The position numbers and the translations under genes were made by a program. 64,000 bases of DNA from Pseudarthrobacter sp. GTDB taxonomy: Bacteria; Actinomycetota; Actinomycetes; Actinomycetales; Micrococcaceae. The stretch is from NCBI GenBank assembly GCA_031178005.1, contig JAPSJV010000001.1:237842-301841 (forward strand). Reading direction: 5' to 3'. Shown here in pieces: positions 52,112 to 60,723 of this stretch. Positions within the stretch are counted from its first letter, which is position 1. Each line of letters starts with the position of its first letter. The notes below the pieces were generated by a model, which was not told the origin of the DNA, ran no database searches, and saw only the letters and a program-made list of their open reading frames with translations.

Positions 52112-52297
52112 ATGGACGCGACTGTGTTGAACTCTGCTGTCCTGGTTGGCCTTGGTGCGGCTGCCTTCTTTTATGTCCTCTATGGTGTTGTTCGGGCCGC
52201 AGTAAGGGATGGAATTATTGCGGCGAGACGGCGGGCCGGGGATGGGTGTGCCGAGCCTGGGCTGCGGGATCCGGCTGCAGATGTAAAGAACCAGTAG
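52112..52297 (+). CDS. Small single-span membrane protein
   Basis: This 61-aa protein has one membrane helix (about 8-27: AVLVGLGAAAFFYVLYGVV) followed by RAAVRDGIIAARRRAGD. The pattern YxxYGxVRxAVRDGI resembles small conserved proteins (DUF6019-like) in Gram-positives, but I am not sure of the family. A GGGGGA site precedes the ATG, and its TAG overlaps the lepB GTG by one base, so it is translated with the signal peptidase gene. Confidence 0.6.
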   Translation: MDATVLNSAVLVGLGAAAFFYVLYGVVRAAVRDGIIAARRRAGDGCAEPGLRDPAADVKNQ

Positions 52298-52995
52298 TGG
52301 CAACGAGCCGAGGATTCTCGCGCCCCCGGCCGGTGCTGGGTTGGCTCCGGGAAATTGGCACAGTATTGCTCATCGCGGTAGTACTTTCGTTCCTGATTAA
52401 GACGTTTCTCTTTCGGGCGTTTTTTATCCCGTCCCCTTCCATGGTGAACACACTTGAGGTGGACGACCGGATTTTCGTCAACCTTCTTGTGCCGCAGCCG
52501 TTCGACCTCGCCAGGGGCGACGTTGTGGTTTTCCGGGACAGCAAAGGATGGCTGGAGCCGGAACCTGATCAGCCATCTTCCGGAGTTGGCGGGGCTATCG
52601 GAGAGGCTTTGGCATTTATTGGCTTGGTGCCGGACACCTCTGAACAACACCTGGTGAAGAGAGTTGTTGGCCTGCCAGGGGACCATGTAGTCTGCTGCAC
52701 CAAGGCGGATGTGCTTGCCATTAACGGCACGGAATTAGGCGAGACCTACATCAATCCTGCAGAACTGCCCGTGGCTCAGCCTTTTGATGTGGTGGTACCA
52801 GCGGGGAAAATATGGGTAATGGGGGACAACCGGAACCACTCGGCTGATTCCCGGGCGCATCTTGATATTGACGGCGGCTTCATTGATATTGAGGACGTGA
52901 CCGGAAAAGCCGCCGTTATTGCCTTTCCCCTGGACCGCATGAAGCTTCTGGATAACTTTCCGGACGTATTCAAGAATGTTGCGGATAAAGGCTGA
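52297..52995 (+). CDS. lepB: Signal peptidase I
   Basis: This 232-aa type I signal peptidase has an N-terminal membrane anchor (IGTVLLIAVVLSFLIKTFLF), nucleophile Ser48 in FIPSPSMVNTL, the general-base Lys121 in LVKRVVGLPGDHV and the conserved GDNRNHSADSRAH. It releases exported proteins at the outer face of the membrane. GTG 52297 forms TAGTG with the upstream stop, while the longer upstream frame has no ribosome site. The position next to a small membrane protein and a lipoprotein, away from the usual ribosomal neighbours, suggests a secondary copy. Confidence 0.92.
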   Translation: MATSRGFSRPRPVLGWLREIGTVLLIAVVLSFLIKTFLFRAFFIPSPSMVNTLEVDDRIFVNLLVPQPFDLARGDVVVFRDSKGWLEPEPDQPSSGVGGAIGEALAFIGLVPDTSEQHLVKRVVGLPGDHVVCCTKADVLAINGTELGETYINPAELPVAQPFDVVVPAGKIWVMGDNRNHSADSRAHLDIDGGFIDIEDVTGKAAVIAFPLDRMKLLDNFPDVFKNVADKG

Positions 52996-53000
52996 AGGGG

Positions 53001-53336
53001 ATGTCGCTGCGCTGTCGGCGGGTTGCCGCCATGTTGCTGATCGCATTCGCCGCGGGTGGTTGTGGGACAGAGCCGGATGATCCGCCGATTACACCGGGAT
53101 CGTCGGACCGCTGGCATGTCCACGTGACTGGCCCCCGGGGTGATGACAGCAGGATTGAGGACTGCTTGGACGATTTGGCCATCGAGGAATCAATTCAAAC
53201 GGCAAACCTTCCCTCCACTCACTTGAGTATCAAGCTCCAAACGACGGCAGCAGAGGCAGACGCCAAACGGATTGCAGATTGCCTGCATCAAAGCCTCGAG
53301 AGCGGCGACGTGTCCATCGCAAGCCCTGCGGATTGA
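53001..53336 (+). CDS. Small lipoprotein of unknown function
   Basis: This 111-aa protein has a short Arg-rich n-region (SLRCRRVA), a hydrophobic core and lipobox AAGGC at Cys21. The mature part (about 90 aa) contains WHVHVTGPRGDDSRIEDCLDDLA and ADAKRIADCLHQSLESGDVSI, with two Cys that could pair. I do not recognise it. It follows lepB by 5 bases and ends 3 bases before the convergent LacI gene. Confidence 0.6.
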   Translation: MSLRCRRVAAMLLIAFAAGGCGTEPDDPPITPGSSDRWHVHVTGPRGDDSRIEDCLDDLAIEESIQTANLPSTHLSIKLQTTAAEADAKRIADCLHQSLESGDVSIASPAD

Positions 53337-53339
53337 GGT

Positions 53340-54356
53340 TTAATCCCTGACGGTGCTCTGCCGGACCACCAGTTCGGGGGTGAAAACCACCGCACGGTGC
53401 TGATGTTCCCCGTTGGAACTGTTTTCTTCCGCCAGCAGTTCAATCGCGGTGCGGCCCAACGCTTCCGTAGGCTGCCGGATTGAGGAGAGCGGAACGACGG
53501 CGGAGACTGCAAAATCGATGTCGTCATAACCGATCAAGGCAGTGTCCTCGGGGATCCGGACGGTATGCATCATGGTCAGGGACTGCATCACGCCCAGCGC
53601 AAGGAGGTCGTTCGCGCAGAAGATTCCGTCCGGCAGGCCGCCGTCGGCCCGTTCCACCAGGCTGTTGCCCACAGTGCGTCCGGCGAGGACGGTCTGGCCC
53701 TCCGCCTCCAGCACTTCCAGGGAGGCATCCGGGAACTCCGACACGGCGCGCCGGGCGCCCTGGAGGCGGTCTGCCACCTGACGGATGGCAAGCGAAGCAC
53801 CCACAAAAGCCAGGCGACGGCGGCCGACGTCCAACAGATGCCGCGCAGCCAGGTACCCTCCGGCGTCGTCATCCACGGAGACCGAACTGAACCGGGTCTC
53901 GTCGGCCCGGCGGTCCACCAGCACTGTGGGGACACCGCGTTCGCGAAGCTGGTCCAGCCGTTCTGTGACGTCGCCTACGGGTGAAATCAGGAGGCCCTGG
54001 ACGCGCTGTTCCTGGAAAAGGTCAATGTAATGGGATTCGCGTTCCGCTTTGTGGCCGCTGTCGCCAAGAAGGACGGCGCTGCCGGACAGGGCTGCGGCGT
54101 CCTCGGCCGCGCGCACCACGGCGGTAAAGAACGGGTTGCCGACGTCCAGCACAATCAGTCCGATGGTCCGGCTCTGGCCCGCCCGCAGCTGCCGGGCCGC
54201 GTCGTTGCGGACGAACCCGAGATCGTCGATTGCCTGGAGCACCCGCACCTTGGTCCGCTCTGACACGCGGTCCGGGTAGTTGAGGACGTTGGACACAGTG
54301 CCCACCGCTACACCGGCATGGTTGGCTACGTCCTTGATACTTGCTGTGCGACTCAT
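53340..54356 (-). CDS. LacI-family regulator of rhamnose utilisation
   Basis: This 338-aa protein has a LacI headpiece (ASIKDVANHAGVAVGTVSNVLNYPDRVSERTKVRVLQAIDDLGFVRNDAARQLRAGQSRTIG) and a sugar-binding-fold core ending in GYDDIDFAVSAVVPLSSIRQP. It is divergent from the rhamnose operon, and the gap holds a promoter overlapped by two inverted 15-base sites (54449-54479), so it is the probable rhamnose repressor. Related sites at 33529 and 44463 extend its likely regulon. The ligand is inferred from context. Confidence 0.88.
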   Translation of the reverse strand: MSRTASIKDVANHAGVAVGTVSNVLNYPDRVSERTKVRVLQAIDDLGFVRNDAARQLRAGQSRTIGLIVLDVGNPFFTAVVRAAEDAAALSGSAVLLGDSGHKAERESHYIDLFQEQRVQGLLISPVGDVTERLDQLRERGVPTVLVDRRADETRFSSVSVDDDAGGYLAARHLLDVGRRRLAFVGASLAIRQVADRLQGARRAVSEFPDASLEVLEAEGQTVLAGRTVGNSLVERADGGLPDGIFCANDLLALGVMQSLTMMHTVRIPEDTALIGYDDIDFAVSAVVPLSSIRQPTEALGRTAIELLAEENSSNGEHQHRAVVFTPELVVRQSTVRD

Positions 54357-54422
54357 GGTCCTCCACCGTTTCCCACCTGCGGACCGCGGTTTTTCCGGCT
54401 AACGGAAAGCGGTTGCTGATGC

Positions 54423-54452
54423 TTGACACCTGCTCGAGTTCAAGAGTACTTT
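54423..54452 (+). promoter_or_regulatory. Promoter of the rhamnose operon
   Basis: TTGACA (54423-54428) and TACTTT (54447-54452) are 18 bases apart. The operator pair starts at 54449 and covers the -10 and start region, the classic repressor arrangement. Confidence 0.7.
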
Positions 54453-54479
54453 GAATCGTAACAATGAAACGATTCAAAG
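54449..54479. promoter_or_regulatory. Double operator of the rhamnose regulator
   Basis: CTTTGAATCGT (54449-54459) and ACGATTCAAAG (54469-54479) are perfect inverted 11-base arms with 9 bases between. Read as two 15-base sites they are TGTTACGATTCAAAG (minus strand) and TGAAACGATTCAAAG (plus strand). Confidence 0.75.
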
Positions 54480-54504
54480 AATTGAAAGTTCAGGTGAGCC
54501 GCAG

Positions 54505-54840
54505 ATGCGCGTGTGTTTCCGCTCAACGGTCAATCCGGCAATGATCCCGGAGTACCGCCGCAGGCACGCCGCTGTGTGGCCGGAGATGCTCCGGGAACTC
54601 AAAGCCGCCGGGTGGAACAACTACTCCCTGTTCCTCGCAAGCGACGGCTTGTTGGTGGGCTACGTCGAGTGTGAGGACTTCGACGCGATACGCGCGCGCA
54701 TGGCCCTGACGGCAGTCAATGCCCGATGGCAGGCCGAGATGGCAACACTTTTCGAAGACTCCGGCCAGGCACCCGATGAGGGGTTCCAGGTCATGGACGA
54801 AGTCTTCAACCTTGAAGACCAGTTGGCTGCTGCCGGCTGA
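54505..54840 (+). CDS. rhaM: L-rhamnose mutarotase
   Basis: This 111-aa enzyme interconverts alpha- and beta-L-rhamnose, preparing the sugar for the isomerase. Family features are MRVCFRSTVNPAMIPEYRRRHAAVWPEMLRELKAAGWNNYSLFL with the catalytic His and the VWPE motif, and NARWQAEMATLFE. The start at 54505 gives the usual length; the frame extends upstream into the operator without a ribosome site. It is the first gene of the operon. Confidence 0.9.
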   Translation: MRVCFRSTVNPAMIPEYRRRHAAVWPEMLRELKAAGWNNYSLFLASDGLLVGYVECEDFDAIRARMALTAVNARWQAEMATLFEDSGQAPDEGFQVMDEVFNLEDQLAAAG

Positions 54841-54902
54841 GTCGTTTCGCAGGCAACGCACTACTGAAGACCCATCACCCAAGACCCGGAAAGACAATCA
54901 CA

Positions 54903-56069
54903 ATGAATGACGTAGCAACGACGCTGGCCAGGCTTGAAGGACTCGCCATCGAGGTTCCCTCGTGGGCCTATGGGAATTCAGGCACCCGCTTTAAGGTGTT
55001 TGGCACCCCAGGGACACCGCGGACGGTCCACGAGAAACTGGCCGACGCCGCCAAAGTCCACGAGCTGACAGGGCTGGCACCGACGGTGGCCCTGCACATT
55101 CCGTGGGACAAGGTGGATGACTACGCCGCCCTGCGTGAGTACGCCGCCGGTTTGGGAGTCGGCCTGGGAACGATCAACTCCAATACGTTCCAGGATGACG
55201 AGTACAAGTTTGGTTCGCTGACGTCCTCCACTGAAGCAGTGCGCCGTCGAGCCATCGAGCACCACCTCGAATGCGTCGAAATCATGCACGCTACGGGGTC
55301 CAAGGACCTGAAGATCTGGCTGGCGGACGGCACCAACTACCCGGGACAGGACGATCTGCGCGGCCGGCAGGACCGGTTGGCCGAGTCCCTGCAGGAGATC
55401 TACGCAGGCTTGGGCGAAGACCACCGGCTGGTCCTTGAATACAAGTTCTTCGAGCCGGCTTTCTACCACACGGATGTTCCGGACTGGGGCACTTCCTACG
55501 CACAGACCCTGGCGCTGGGTGACAAGGCGTTTGTCTGCCTGGACACCGGCCATCACGCGCCGGGTACCAACATCGAGTTCATCGTGATGCAACTGCTGCG
55601 GCTGGGCAAGCTCGGTTCATTCGACTTCAACTCGCGCTTCTACGCCGACGACGACCTCATCGTGGGTGCCGCCGATCCGTTCCAGCTCTTCCGGATTATG
55701 TACGAAGTCATCCGGGGCGGCGGGTTCGGCAAGGAGTCGGGCGTCGCCCTGATGCTGGACCAGTGCCACAACCTTGAAGAAAAGATCCCGGGCCAGATCC
55801 GCTCAGTGCTCAACGTCCAGGAAATGACGGCACGGGCGCTGCTGGTGGATACCGCTGCCCTTGCGGAAGCCCAGCGCTCCGGCGATGTCCTGGCCGCCAA
55901 CGGCATTTTCAACGACGCCTTTTACACGGATGTGCGCCCGGCCCTGGCCGAATGGCGCCAGTCCCGCGGCCTGCCCGCGGATCCGATGGCCGCCTTCAAA
56001 GCCAGCGGATACCAGAAGAAGATCAACGAGGACCGCGTAGGCGGTCACCAGGCCGGATGGGGCGCATAG
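54903..56069 (+). CDS. rhaI: L-rhamnose isomerase
   Basis: This 388-aa TIM-barrel metal-dependent isomerase converts L-rhamnose to L-rhamnulose. It is of the shorter RhaI type seen in Pseudomonas and actinobacteria, not the 419-aa E. coli RhaA. Motifs include LEGLAIEVPSWAYGNSGTRFKVF, HIPWDKVDDY, DLKIWLADGTNYPGQDDLRGRQDRL, LEYKFFEPAFYHTDVPDWGTSY, CLDTGHHAPGTNIEFIV and DFNSRFYADDDLIVGAADPFQLFRI, with the Glu, Asp and His that hold the metals. It lies 62 bases after rhaM. Confidence 0.93.
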   Translation: MNDVATTLARLEGLAIEVPSWAYGNSGTRFKVFGTPGTPRTVHEKLADAAKVHELTGLAPTVALHIPWDKVDDYAALREYAAGLGVGLGTINSNTFQDDEYKFGSLTSSTEAVRRRAIEHHLECVEIMHATGSKDLKIWLADGTNYPGQDDLRGRQDRLAESLQEIYAGLGEDHRLVLEYKFFEPAFYHTDVPDWGTSYAQTLALGDKAFVCLDTGHHAPGTNIEFIVMQLLRLGKLGSFDFNSRFYADDDLIVGAADPFQLFRIMYEVIRGGGFGKESGVALMLDQCHNLEEKIPGQIRSVLNVQEMTARALLVDTAALAEAQRSGDVLAANGIFNDAFYTDVRPALAEWRQSRGLPADPMAAFKASGYQKKINEDRVGGHQAGWGA

Positions 56070-56073
56070 AAGC

Positions 56074-58110
56074 ATGACGAACAAGACTGTTGAAGACCTG
56101 ATTTCCCGCTCCAACCGCCTCGGTGCTGACAAGCGGAACACCAACTTTGCCGGCGGCAACACGTCCGCCAAGGGCATCGAGAAGGACCCGGTGACGGGCG
56201 AGGACGTCGAGCTCCTGTGGGTTAAGGGCTCCGGTGGTGACCTCGGGACGTTGAAGGCCGGGAACCTTGCCGTGCTGCGGCTGGACCGTTTGCAGGCGCT
56301 GAAGGGTGTGTACCCCGGCGTCGAGCGCGAGGATGAGATGGTGGCAGCGTTTGATTATTGCCTCCACGGCAAGGGCGGTGCTGCGCCCTCGATTGATACC
56401 GCGATGCACGCTTTGGTGGACGCGGCCCACGTTGACCACTTGCACCCCGATTCGGGCATTGCCATTGCCACGGCGGTGGACGGCGAAGCACTCACCAAGC
56501 AGATCTTCGGCGAGAAAGTGGTGTGGGTGCCCTGGCGCCGCCCCGGTTTCCAGCTGGGCCTGGACATTGCTGCGATTAAGGAAGCCAACCCGCAGGCGGT
56601 GGGCACCATCCTGGGCGGCCACGGCATCACGGCCTGGGGCGATACCAGCGAGGAAGCAGAGAAGAACTCGCTGTGGATCATCGACGAGGCGGAAAAGTTC
56701 ATCGCCGACAACGGTAAGGCCGAGCCTTTCGGCGCCAAGCTTCCGGGGTGTGCAGCGCTTCCGGAAGCGGAACGCCGCGCCAAGGCTGCCGCCTTGGCTC
56801 CGGTGGTCCGAGGCCTGGCGTCGGCGGACAAGCCGCAGGTGGGTCACTTCACCGACGATCCCCGCGTCTTGGAATTCCTGGAATCTGCTGAGCACCCGCG
56901 CCTCGGCGCGCTGGGCACCTCCTGTCCGGACCACTTCCTGCGCACCAAGGTCAAGCCGCTGGTCCTGGACCTTCCTGCTGATGCCTCTGTCGAGGAGTCC
57001 GTTAAGCGCCTGCAGGAACTGCACGCGGAATACCGCGAGGATTACCAGGCGTATTACGACCGGCACGCGGACGCCGGGTCGCCGGCACTGCGCGGCGCGG
57101 ACCCGGCAATCGTCCTGGTTCCCGGCGTGGGGATGTTCTCCTACGGCAAGGACAAGCAGACCGCCCGTGTCGCTGGGGAGTTCTACCTGAACGCGATCAA
57201 CGTCATGCGCGGTGCTGAGGCGATCTCCACCTACGCGCCGATCGAGGAGTCCGAGAAGTTCCGGATTGAGTACTGGGCGCTGGAAGAAGCCAAGCTGGCC
57301 CGCATGCCCAAGCCCAAGAGCCACGCCACCCGGATCGCCCTGGTGACGGGTGCGGCGTCGGGTATTGGCAAGGCGATTGCGACCCGTCTCGCCGCGGAAG
57401 GCGCGTGCGTGGTGATCGCTGACCTCAACCTGGAGAACGCGGAAAAGGTCGCTGAGGAACTGGGCGGCCCCGACGTCGCCGTCGGCGTCCAGGCGGACGT
57501 GACGGATGAAGCGCAGGTAGCGGCAGCAATCGATGCCGCCGTGCTGGCCTTCGGTGGCCTGGACCTGGTGGTCAACAACGCAGGCTTGTCCATCTCCAAG
57601 CCGCTGCTGGAAACCACCGAAAAGGACTGGGACCTGCAGCACAACGTCATGGCCAAGGGCTCGTTCCTGGTGGCCAAGGCCGCCGCGAAGGCCATGATCG
57701 CGCAGGGCCTGGGCGGAGACATCATCTACATCTCCTCGAAGAACTCGGTGTTCGCCGGACCGAACAACATCGCCTACTCGGCGACGAAGGCCGACCAAGC
57801 CCACCAGGTCCGGCTGCTCGCTGCTGAACTGGGCGAGCACGGCATCAGGGTCAACGGCATCAACCCCGACGGCGTGGTCCGCGGCTCCGGCATCTTCGCC
57901 GGCGGCTGGGGTGCCAAGCGCGCCGCGGTCTATGGGGTGGACGAGGAGAAGCTGGGTGAGTACTACGCCCAGCGGACCCTGCTCAAGCGCGAGGTCCTGC
58001 CCGAGCACGTGGCCAACGCCGCCGCGGTGCTCACCAGCAACGAACTCTCCCACACCACCGGCCTGCACATCCCCGTGGACGCCGGAGTTGCCGCAGCCTT
58101 CCTCCGGTGA
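56074..58110 (+). CDS. Bifunctional rhamnulose-1-phosphate aldolase / L-lactaldehyde dehydrogenase
   Basis: This 678-aa fusion has an N-terminal class II aldolase/adducin-type domain (about 1-420; FAGGNTSAKGI, LWVKGSGGDLGTLKAGNLAVL, VDAAHVDHLHPDSGIAIATA, GGHGITAWGDTSEEAE with zinc His residues) and a C-terminal short-chain dehydrogenase (about 425-678; ALVTGAASGIGKAIATRLAAEGA, NNAGLSISKPL, catalytic YSATKADQ). It splits rhamnulose-1-phosphate to DHAP and lactaldehyde and oxidises the latter to lactate. This RhaEW-type form is known from actinobacteria and Bacillus. It starts 4 bases after rhaI and overlaps rhaB by 4. Confidence 0.93.
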   Translation: MTNKTVEDLISRSNRLGADKRNTNFAGGNTSAKGIEKDPVTGEDVELLWVKGSGGDLGTLKAGNLAVLRLDRLQALKGVYPGVEREDEMVAAFDYCLHGKGGAAPSIDTAMHALVDAAHVDHLHPDSGIAIATAVDGEALTKQIFGEKVVWVPWRRPGFQLGLDIAAIKEANPQAVGTILGGHGITAWGDTSEEAEKNSLWIIDEAEKFIADNGKAEPFGAKLPGCAALPEAERRAKAAALAPVVRGLASADKPQVGHFTDDPRVLEFLESAEHPRLGALGTSCPDHFLRTKVKPLVLDLPADASVEESVKRLQELHAEYREDYQAYYDRHADAGSPALRGADPAIVLVPGVGMFSYGKDKQTARVAGEFYLNAINVMRGAEAISTYAPIEESEKFRIEYWALEEAKLARMPKPKSHATRIALVTGAASGIGKAIATRLAAEGACVVIADLNLENAEKVAEELGGPDVAVGVQADVTDEAQVAAAIDAAVLAFGGLDLVVNNAGLSISKPLLETTEKDWDLQHNVMAKGSFLVAKAAAKAMIAQGLGGDIIYISSKNSVFAGPNNIAYSATKADQAHQVRLLAAELGEHGIRVNGINPDGVVRGSGIFAGGWGAKRAAVYGVDEEKLGEYYAQRTLLKREVLPEHVANAAAVLTSNELSHTTGLHIPVDAGVAAAFLR

Positions 58111-59657
58111 CGGGCGAGTCGGTGGTTGGGCTTGTCGGGACCAAGGACACCGTTCCGGCCACGGCCGGTGCGGTGTCGTCCAAATGCGTGTTCGCAGCAG
58201 TGGACATCGGTGCGTCCTCCGGCCGGGTCATCCTGGGCCGGGTCAAAGGCGCATCCGACGCCGGTCCCGCCGTTGATCTGCAGGTGGTCCACCGTTTTCC
58301 CAATGGAGTGATGGAGCTCGACGGCGGACTGCACTGGGATTTCGACTCACTGTTTGCGGAGGTGCTCAAGGGTTTGGCCGCAGCGGCGGAAGCGGCCGCT
58401 GCGGCGGGTGAAAAGATCACGAGCATCGGCATCGACACCTGGGCAGTGGATTACGGCCTGGTCAACGATGCGGGGGATTTGATTGCCCAGCCGTTCAGCT
58501 ACCGGGACAGCCGGGGCGGCTCCGCCGTCGAGCGGGTCCATACTGTCCTGGATCCGGAGCGCCTCTACGCCACCACCGGGTTGCAGTTCCTGCCGTTCAA
58601 CACGATCTACCAGCTGGCCACGGAGCCGAACCTCAGCAGCGTCCAGGCGCTGCTGATTCCGGACCTCATCGCCTTCCTGCTCACCGGTCAGCGCCGGACA
58701 GAGGCCACGAATGCCTCCACTACTGGCCTGTTTGATGCCGTGGCGGGGGAGTGGGCCATCGAATTCTTCAGTGCCCTGGGGCTGGGCCCGGACCTGTTCC
58801 CGCCACTCATCCAGCCGGGTGAGACCGTGGGCGCCATCCTGCCCGAAATCGCAAACCAGACGGGGCTGGCGCCGGAAACCACCGTGGTGGCCGTGGGCTC
58901 GCATGACACCGCCTCGGCAGTGGCGGCGGTACCGGCCGCCACTGAGGACTTTGCCTACATTTCCTCCGGCACCTGGTCCCTGGTGGGTGTGGAACTGCGC
59001 CACCCCGTACTCACACAGGCCAGCCGGGCGGCCAACTTCACCAACGAGCGCGGCGTGGACGGCACCATCCGTTACCTCCGCAACGTCGGCGGGCTTTGGC
59101 TGTTGAGCGAATGCCAGCGCAGCTGGGCCTCCGGCAACGTACCCGGCAGCGGAGTCCAGGACTTTCCGGAACTTCTGGATGCCGCCGCCGCGCTGCCTTC
59201 CGGCGGCCCGCAGGTCAACGCCGACGATCCTGCCTTCATTGCGCCGGATCATATGCCGGAGCGCATCCAGGCTGCCGTCCGGGCAGCCGGTGGTGAACTG
59301 CCAAGCGGCCCCGCGGCCATCACGCGCTGCATCATGGACAGCCTCGCTGCCGGCTATGCCCGCACCATTGCCGACGCTGAACGCCTGGCCGGTGCCGCCG
59401 TCGACGTCGTCCATATTGTCGGTGGCGGGTCGCAAAACCGGCTGCTGTGCCAGCTCACGGCGAATGCCACGGGCAAAACAGTCATCGCCGGTCCGGTCGA
59501 AGCTACGGCCCTCGGCAACGTCCTGATCCAGGCCAGGGCGGCCGGCCAGGTGGTTGGCGGCCTGCGTGAACTCCGGAGCCTGATCGGGCCTGCCGAACCC
59601 GTGACATTACGCCCGGTGTCAGGCGTTGTTCCAGGCATCGCTGCGCTGGCAGACTGA
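58107..59657 (+). CDS. rhaB: Rhamnulokinase
   Basis: This 516-aa FGGY-family kinase phosphorylates L-rhamnulose with ATP. Motifs include FAAVDIGASSGRVILGRV (phosphate binding), SIGIDTWAVDYGLVNDAGDLIAQPFSYRD, ASTTGLFDAVAGEWAIEF, SHDTASAVAAVPA and the C-terminal VHIVGGGSQNRLLCQLTANATGKTVIAGPVEATALGN. The first 30 or so residues (TGESVVGLVGTKDTVPATAGAVSSK) are an extension before the conserved fold and include a decayed genomic repeat (58121-58142). The GTG start overlaps the aldolase stop. Confidence 0.93.
   Translation: MTGESVVGLVGTKDTVPATAGAVSSKCVFAAVDIGASSGRVILGRVKGASDAGPAVDLQVVHRFPNGVMELDGGLHWDFDSLFAEVLKGLAAAAEAAAAAGEKITSIGIDTWAVDYGLVNDAGDLIAQPFSYRDSRGGSAVERVHTVLDPERLYATTGLQFLPFNTIYQLATEPNLSSVQALLIPDLIAFLLTGQRRTEATNASTTGLFDAVAGEWAIEFFSALGLGPDLFPPLIQPGETVGAILPEIANQTGLAPETTVVAVGSHDTASAVAAVPAATEDFAYISSGTWSLVGVELRHPVLTQASRAANFTNERGVDGTIRYLRNVGGLWLLSECQRSWASGNVPGSGVQDFPELLDAAAALPSGGPQVNADDPAFIAPDHMPERIQAAVRAAGGELPSGPAAITRCIMDSLAAGYARTIADAERLAGAAVDVVHIVGGGSQNRLLCQLTANATGKTVIAGPVEATALGNVLIQARAAGQVVGGLRELRSLIGPAEPVTLRPVSGVVPGIAALAD
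58121..58142 (+). repeat. Decayed GGTTGAGC-family repeat inside the rhaB 5' coding region
   Basis: GGT followed by GGTTGGGCTTGTCGGGACC differs from the family unit by three A-to-G changes in 22 bases. It encodes residues VVGLVGT of the RhaB extension. Confidence 0.55.
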
Positions 59658-59703
59658 TCCCAGCCAGCAACACCCCGTACATCACCACAGGAACGACAAA
59701 GCC

Positions 59704-60708
59704 ATGCCCCTTTTTGACCTGCCCCTGGAGAAGCTTCGCGAATATGAGTCGCCGGTGGCCCCGCCGTCGGACCTCAAGGACTTCTGGGACCGGACGGTAG
59801 CCGAAGCCCGCGATTTTCCGCTTGCCGCGACGTTTGAGCCGGTGGAGAACTACCTGACCCTGATCGATACTTTTGACGTGACGTTCGCCGGCTACGGTGG
59901 CGCACCGGTAAAGGGCTGGCTTCACCTGCCCGCTGGCCTGGAACCCGGAGACCAGCTGCCGGTGGTGGTCCAGTATGTGGGTTACTCCGGCGGCAGGGGC
60001 ATGGTCAACCAGGACACCCGGTGGGCGCAGGCCGGGTATGCGCACTTCATCATGGACACCCGCGGCCAAGGTTACGGCGGGTCGCTCGGAACTACGCCGG
60101 ATTCGCACAGCTCCGCCGGTGACGTCGCTTTCGCAGGGCTGATGACCCGCGGAATCGGGCACCAGGACGACTACTACTACCGACGCGTGTATGTGGATGC
60201 CTTCCGTGCAGTGGAAGCAGCGCAGGCCCATCCCGCCGTCGACCCCTCCCGCGTGGTGCTGCAGGGCGTCAGCCAGGGCGGCGGCATTGTGGTGGCCACC
60301 GCCGGCCTGGTTTCCGGACGGCTCGACGGCGTCGTGGCGGCACTCCCGGACGTTCCGTTCCTGCAGGACTTTCCGCGCGCCATCGACATCACCCCGCGTG
60401 GGCCTTACCCGGAGATCGCCGGCTTCCTGGCCCGGCACCGGGAACGGTACGGGCAGATCCTCGAGGTGCTGAACTATTTCGACGGCGTCAACCTGGCCAG
60501 ATGGGCGACAGCCCCCGCGCTGTACTCGGCGGCGCAGATGGACGACATCTGCCCGCCGTCGACAGTCTTTGCCAGCTACAACGCGTACGGCAGTGACGGC
60601 GGAACGCCGGACAAGGACATCGAGGTGTACCGCTTCAACAACCATGAAGGCGGCCAGGAACATCAGTGGATCCGGCAGTTGCTGTTCCTGCGCAAGGTCC
60701 TGGGGTAA
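59704..60708 (+). CDS. Acetylxylan esterase / cephalosporin-C deacetylase family enzyme (AXE1)
   Basis: This 334-aa alpha/beta hydrolase of carbohydrate esterase family 7 removes O-acetyl groups from oligosaccharides in the cytosol. Motifs are FIMDTRGQGYGGS (oxyanion RGQG), the nucleophile Ser190 in LQGVSQGGGIV, Asp in AAQMDDICPPSTVF and His in FNNHEGG. ATG 59704 gives the standard MPLFDLPLEKLREY opening. It lies 46 bases after rhaB and probably deacetylates rhamnose-containing oligomers. Confidence 0.9.
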   Translation: MPLFDLPLEKLREYESPVAPPSDLKDFWDRTVAEARDFPLAATFEPVENYLTLIDTFDVTFAGYGGAPVKGWLHLPAGLEPGDQLPVVVQYVGYSGGRGMVNQDTRWAQAGYAHFIMDTRGQGYGGSLGTTPDSHSSAGDVAFAGLMTRGIGHQDDYYYRRVYVDAFRAVEAAQAHPAVDPSRVVLQGVSQGGGIVVATAGLVSGRLDGVVAALPDVPFLQDFPRAIDITPRGPYPEIAGFLARHRERYGQILEVLNYFDGVNLARWATAPALYSAAQMDDICPPSTVFASYNAYGSDGGTPDKDIEVYRFNNHEGGQEHQWIRQLLFLRKVLG

Positions 60709-60723
60709 GTTACTACTGCGGGT

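Noticed and set aside
51833..52303. Extended DctA start
   Set aside because: The frame overlaps the small membrane protein gene and the intergenic region and has no conserved sequence before MKIPDS.
54451..54504. Longer RhaM start
   Set aside because: It would begin inside the promoter and operator and exceeds the family length.
56023..58068. 681-codon open frame on the minus strand
   Set aside because: It lies opposite the rhamnulose-phosphate aldolase/dehydrogenase fusion and shows only the compositional bias of high-GC antisense frames.
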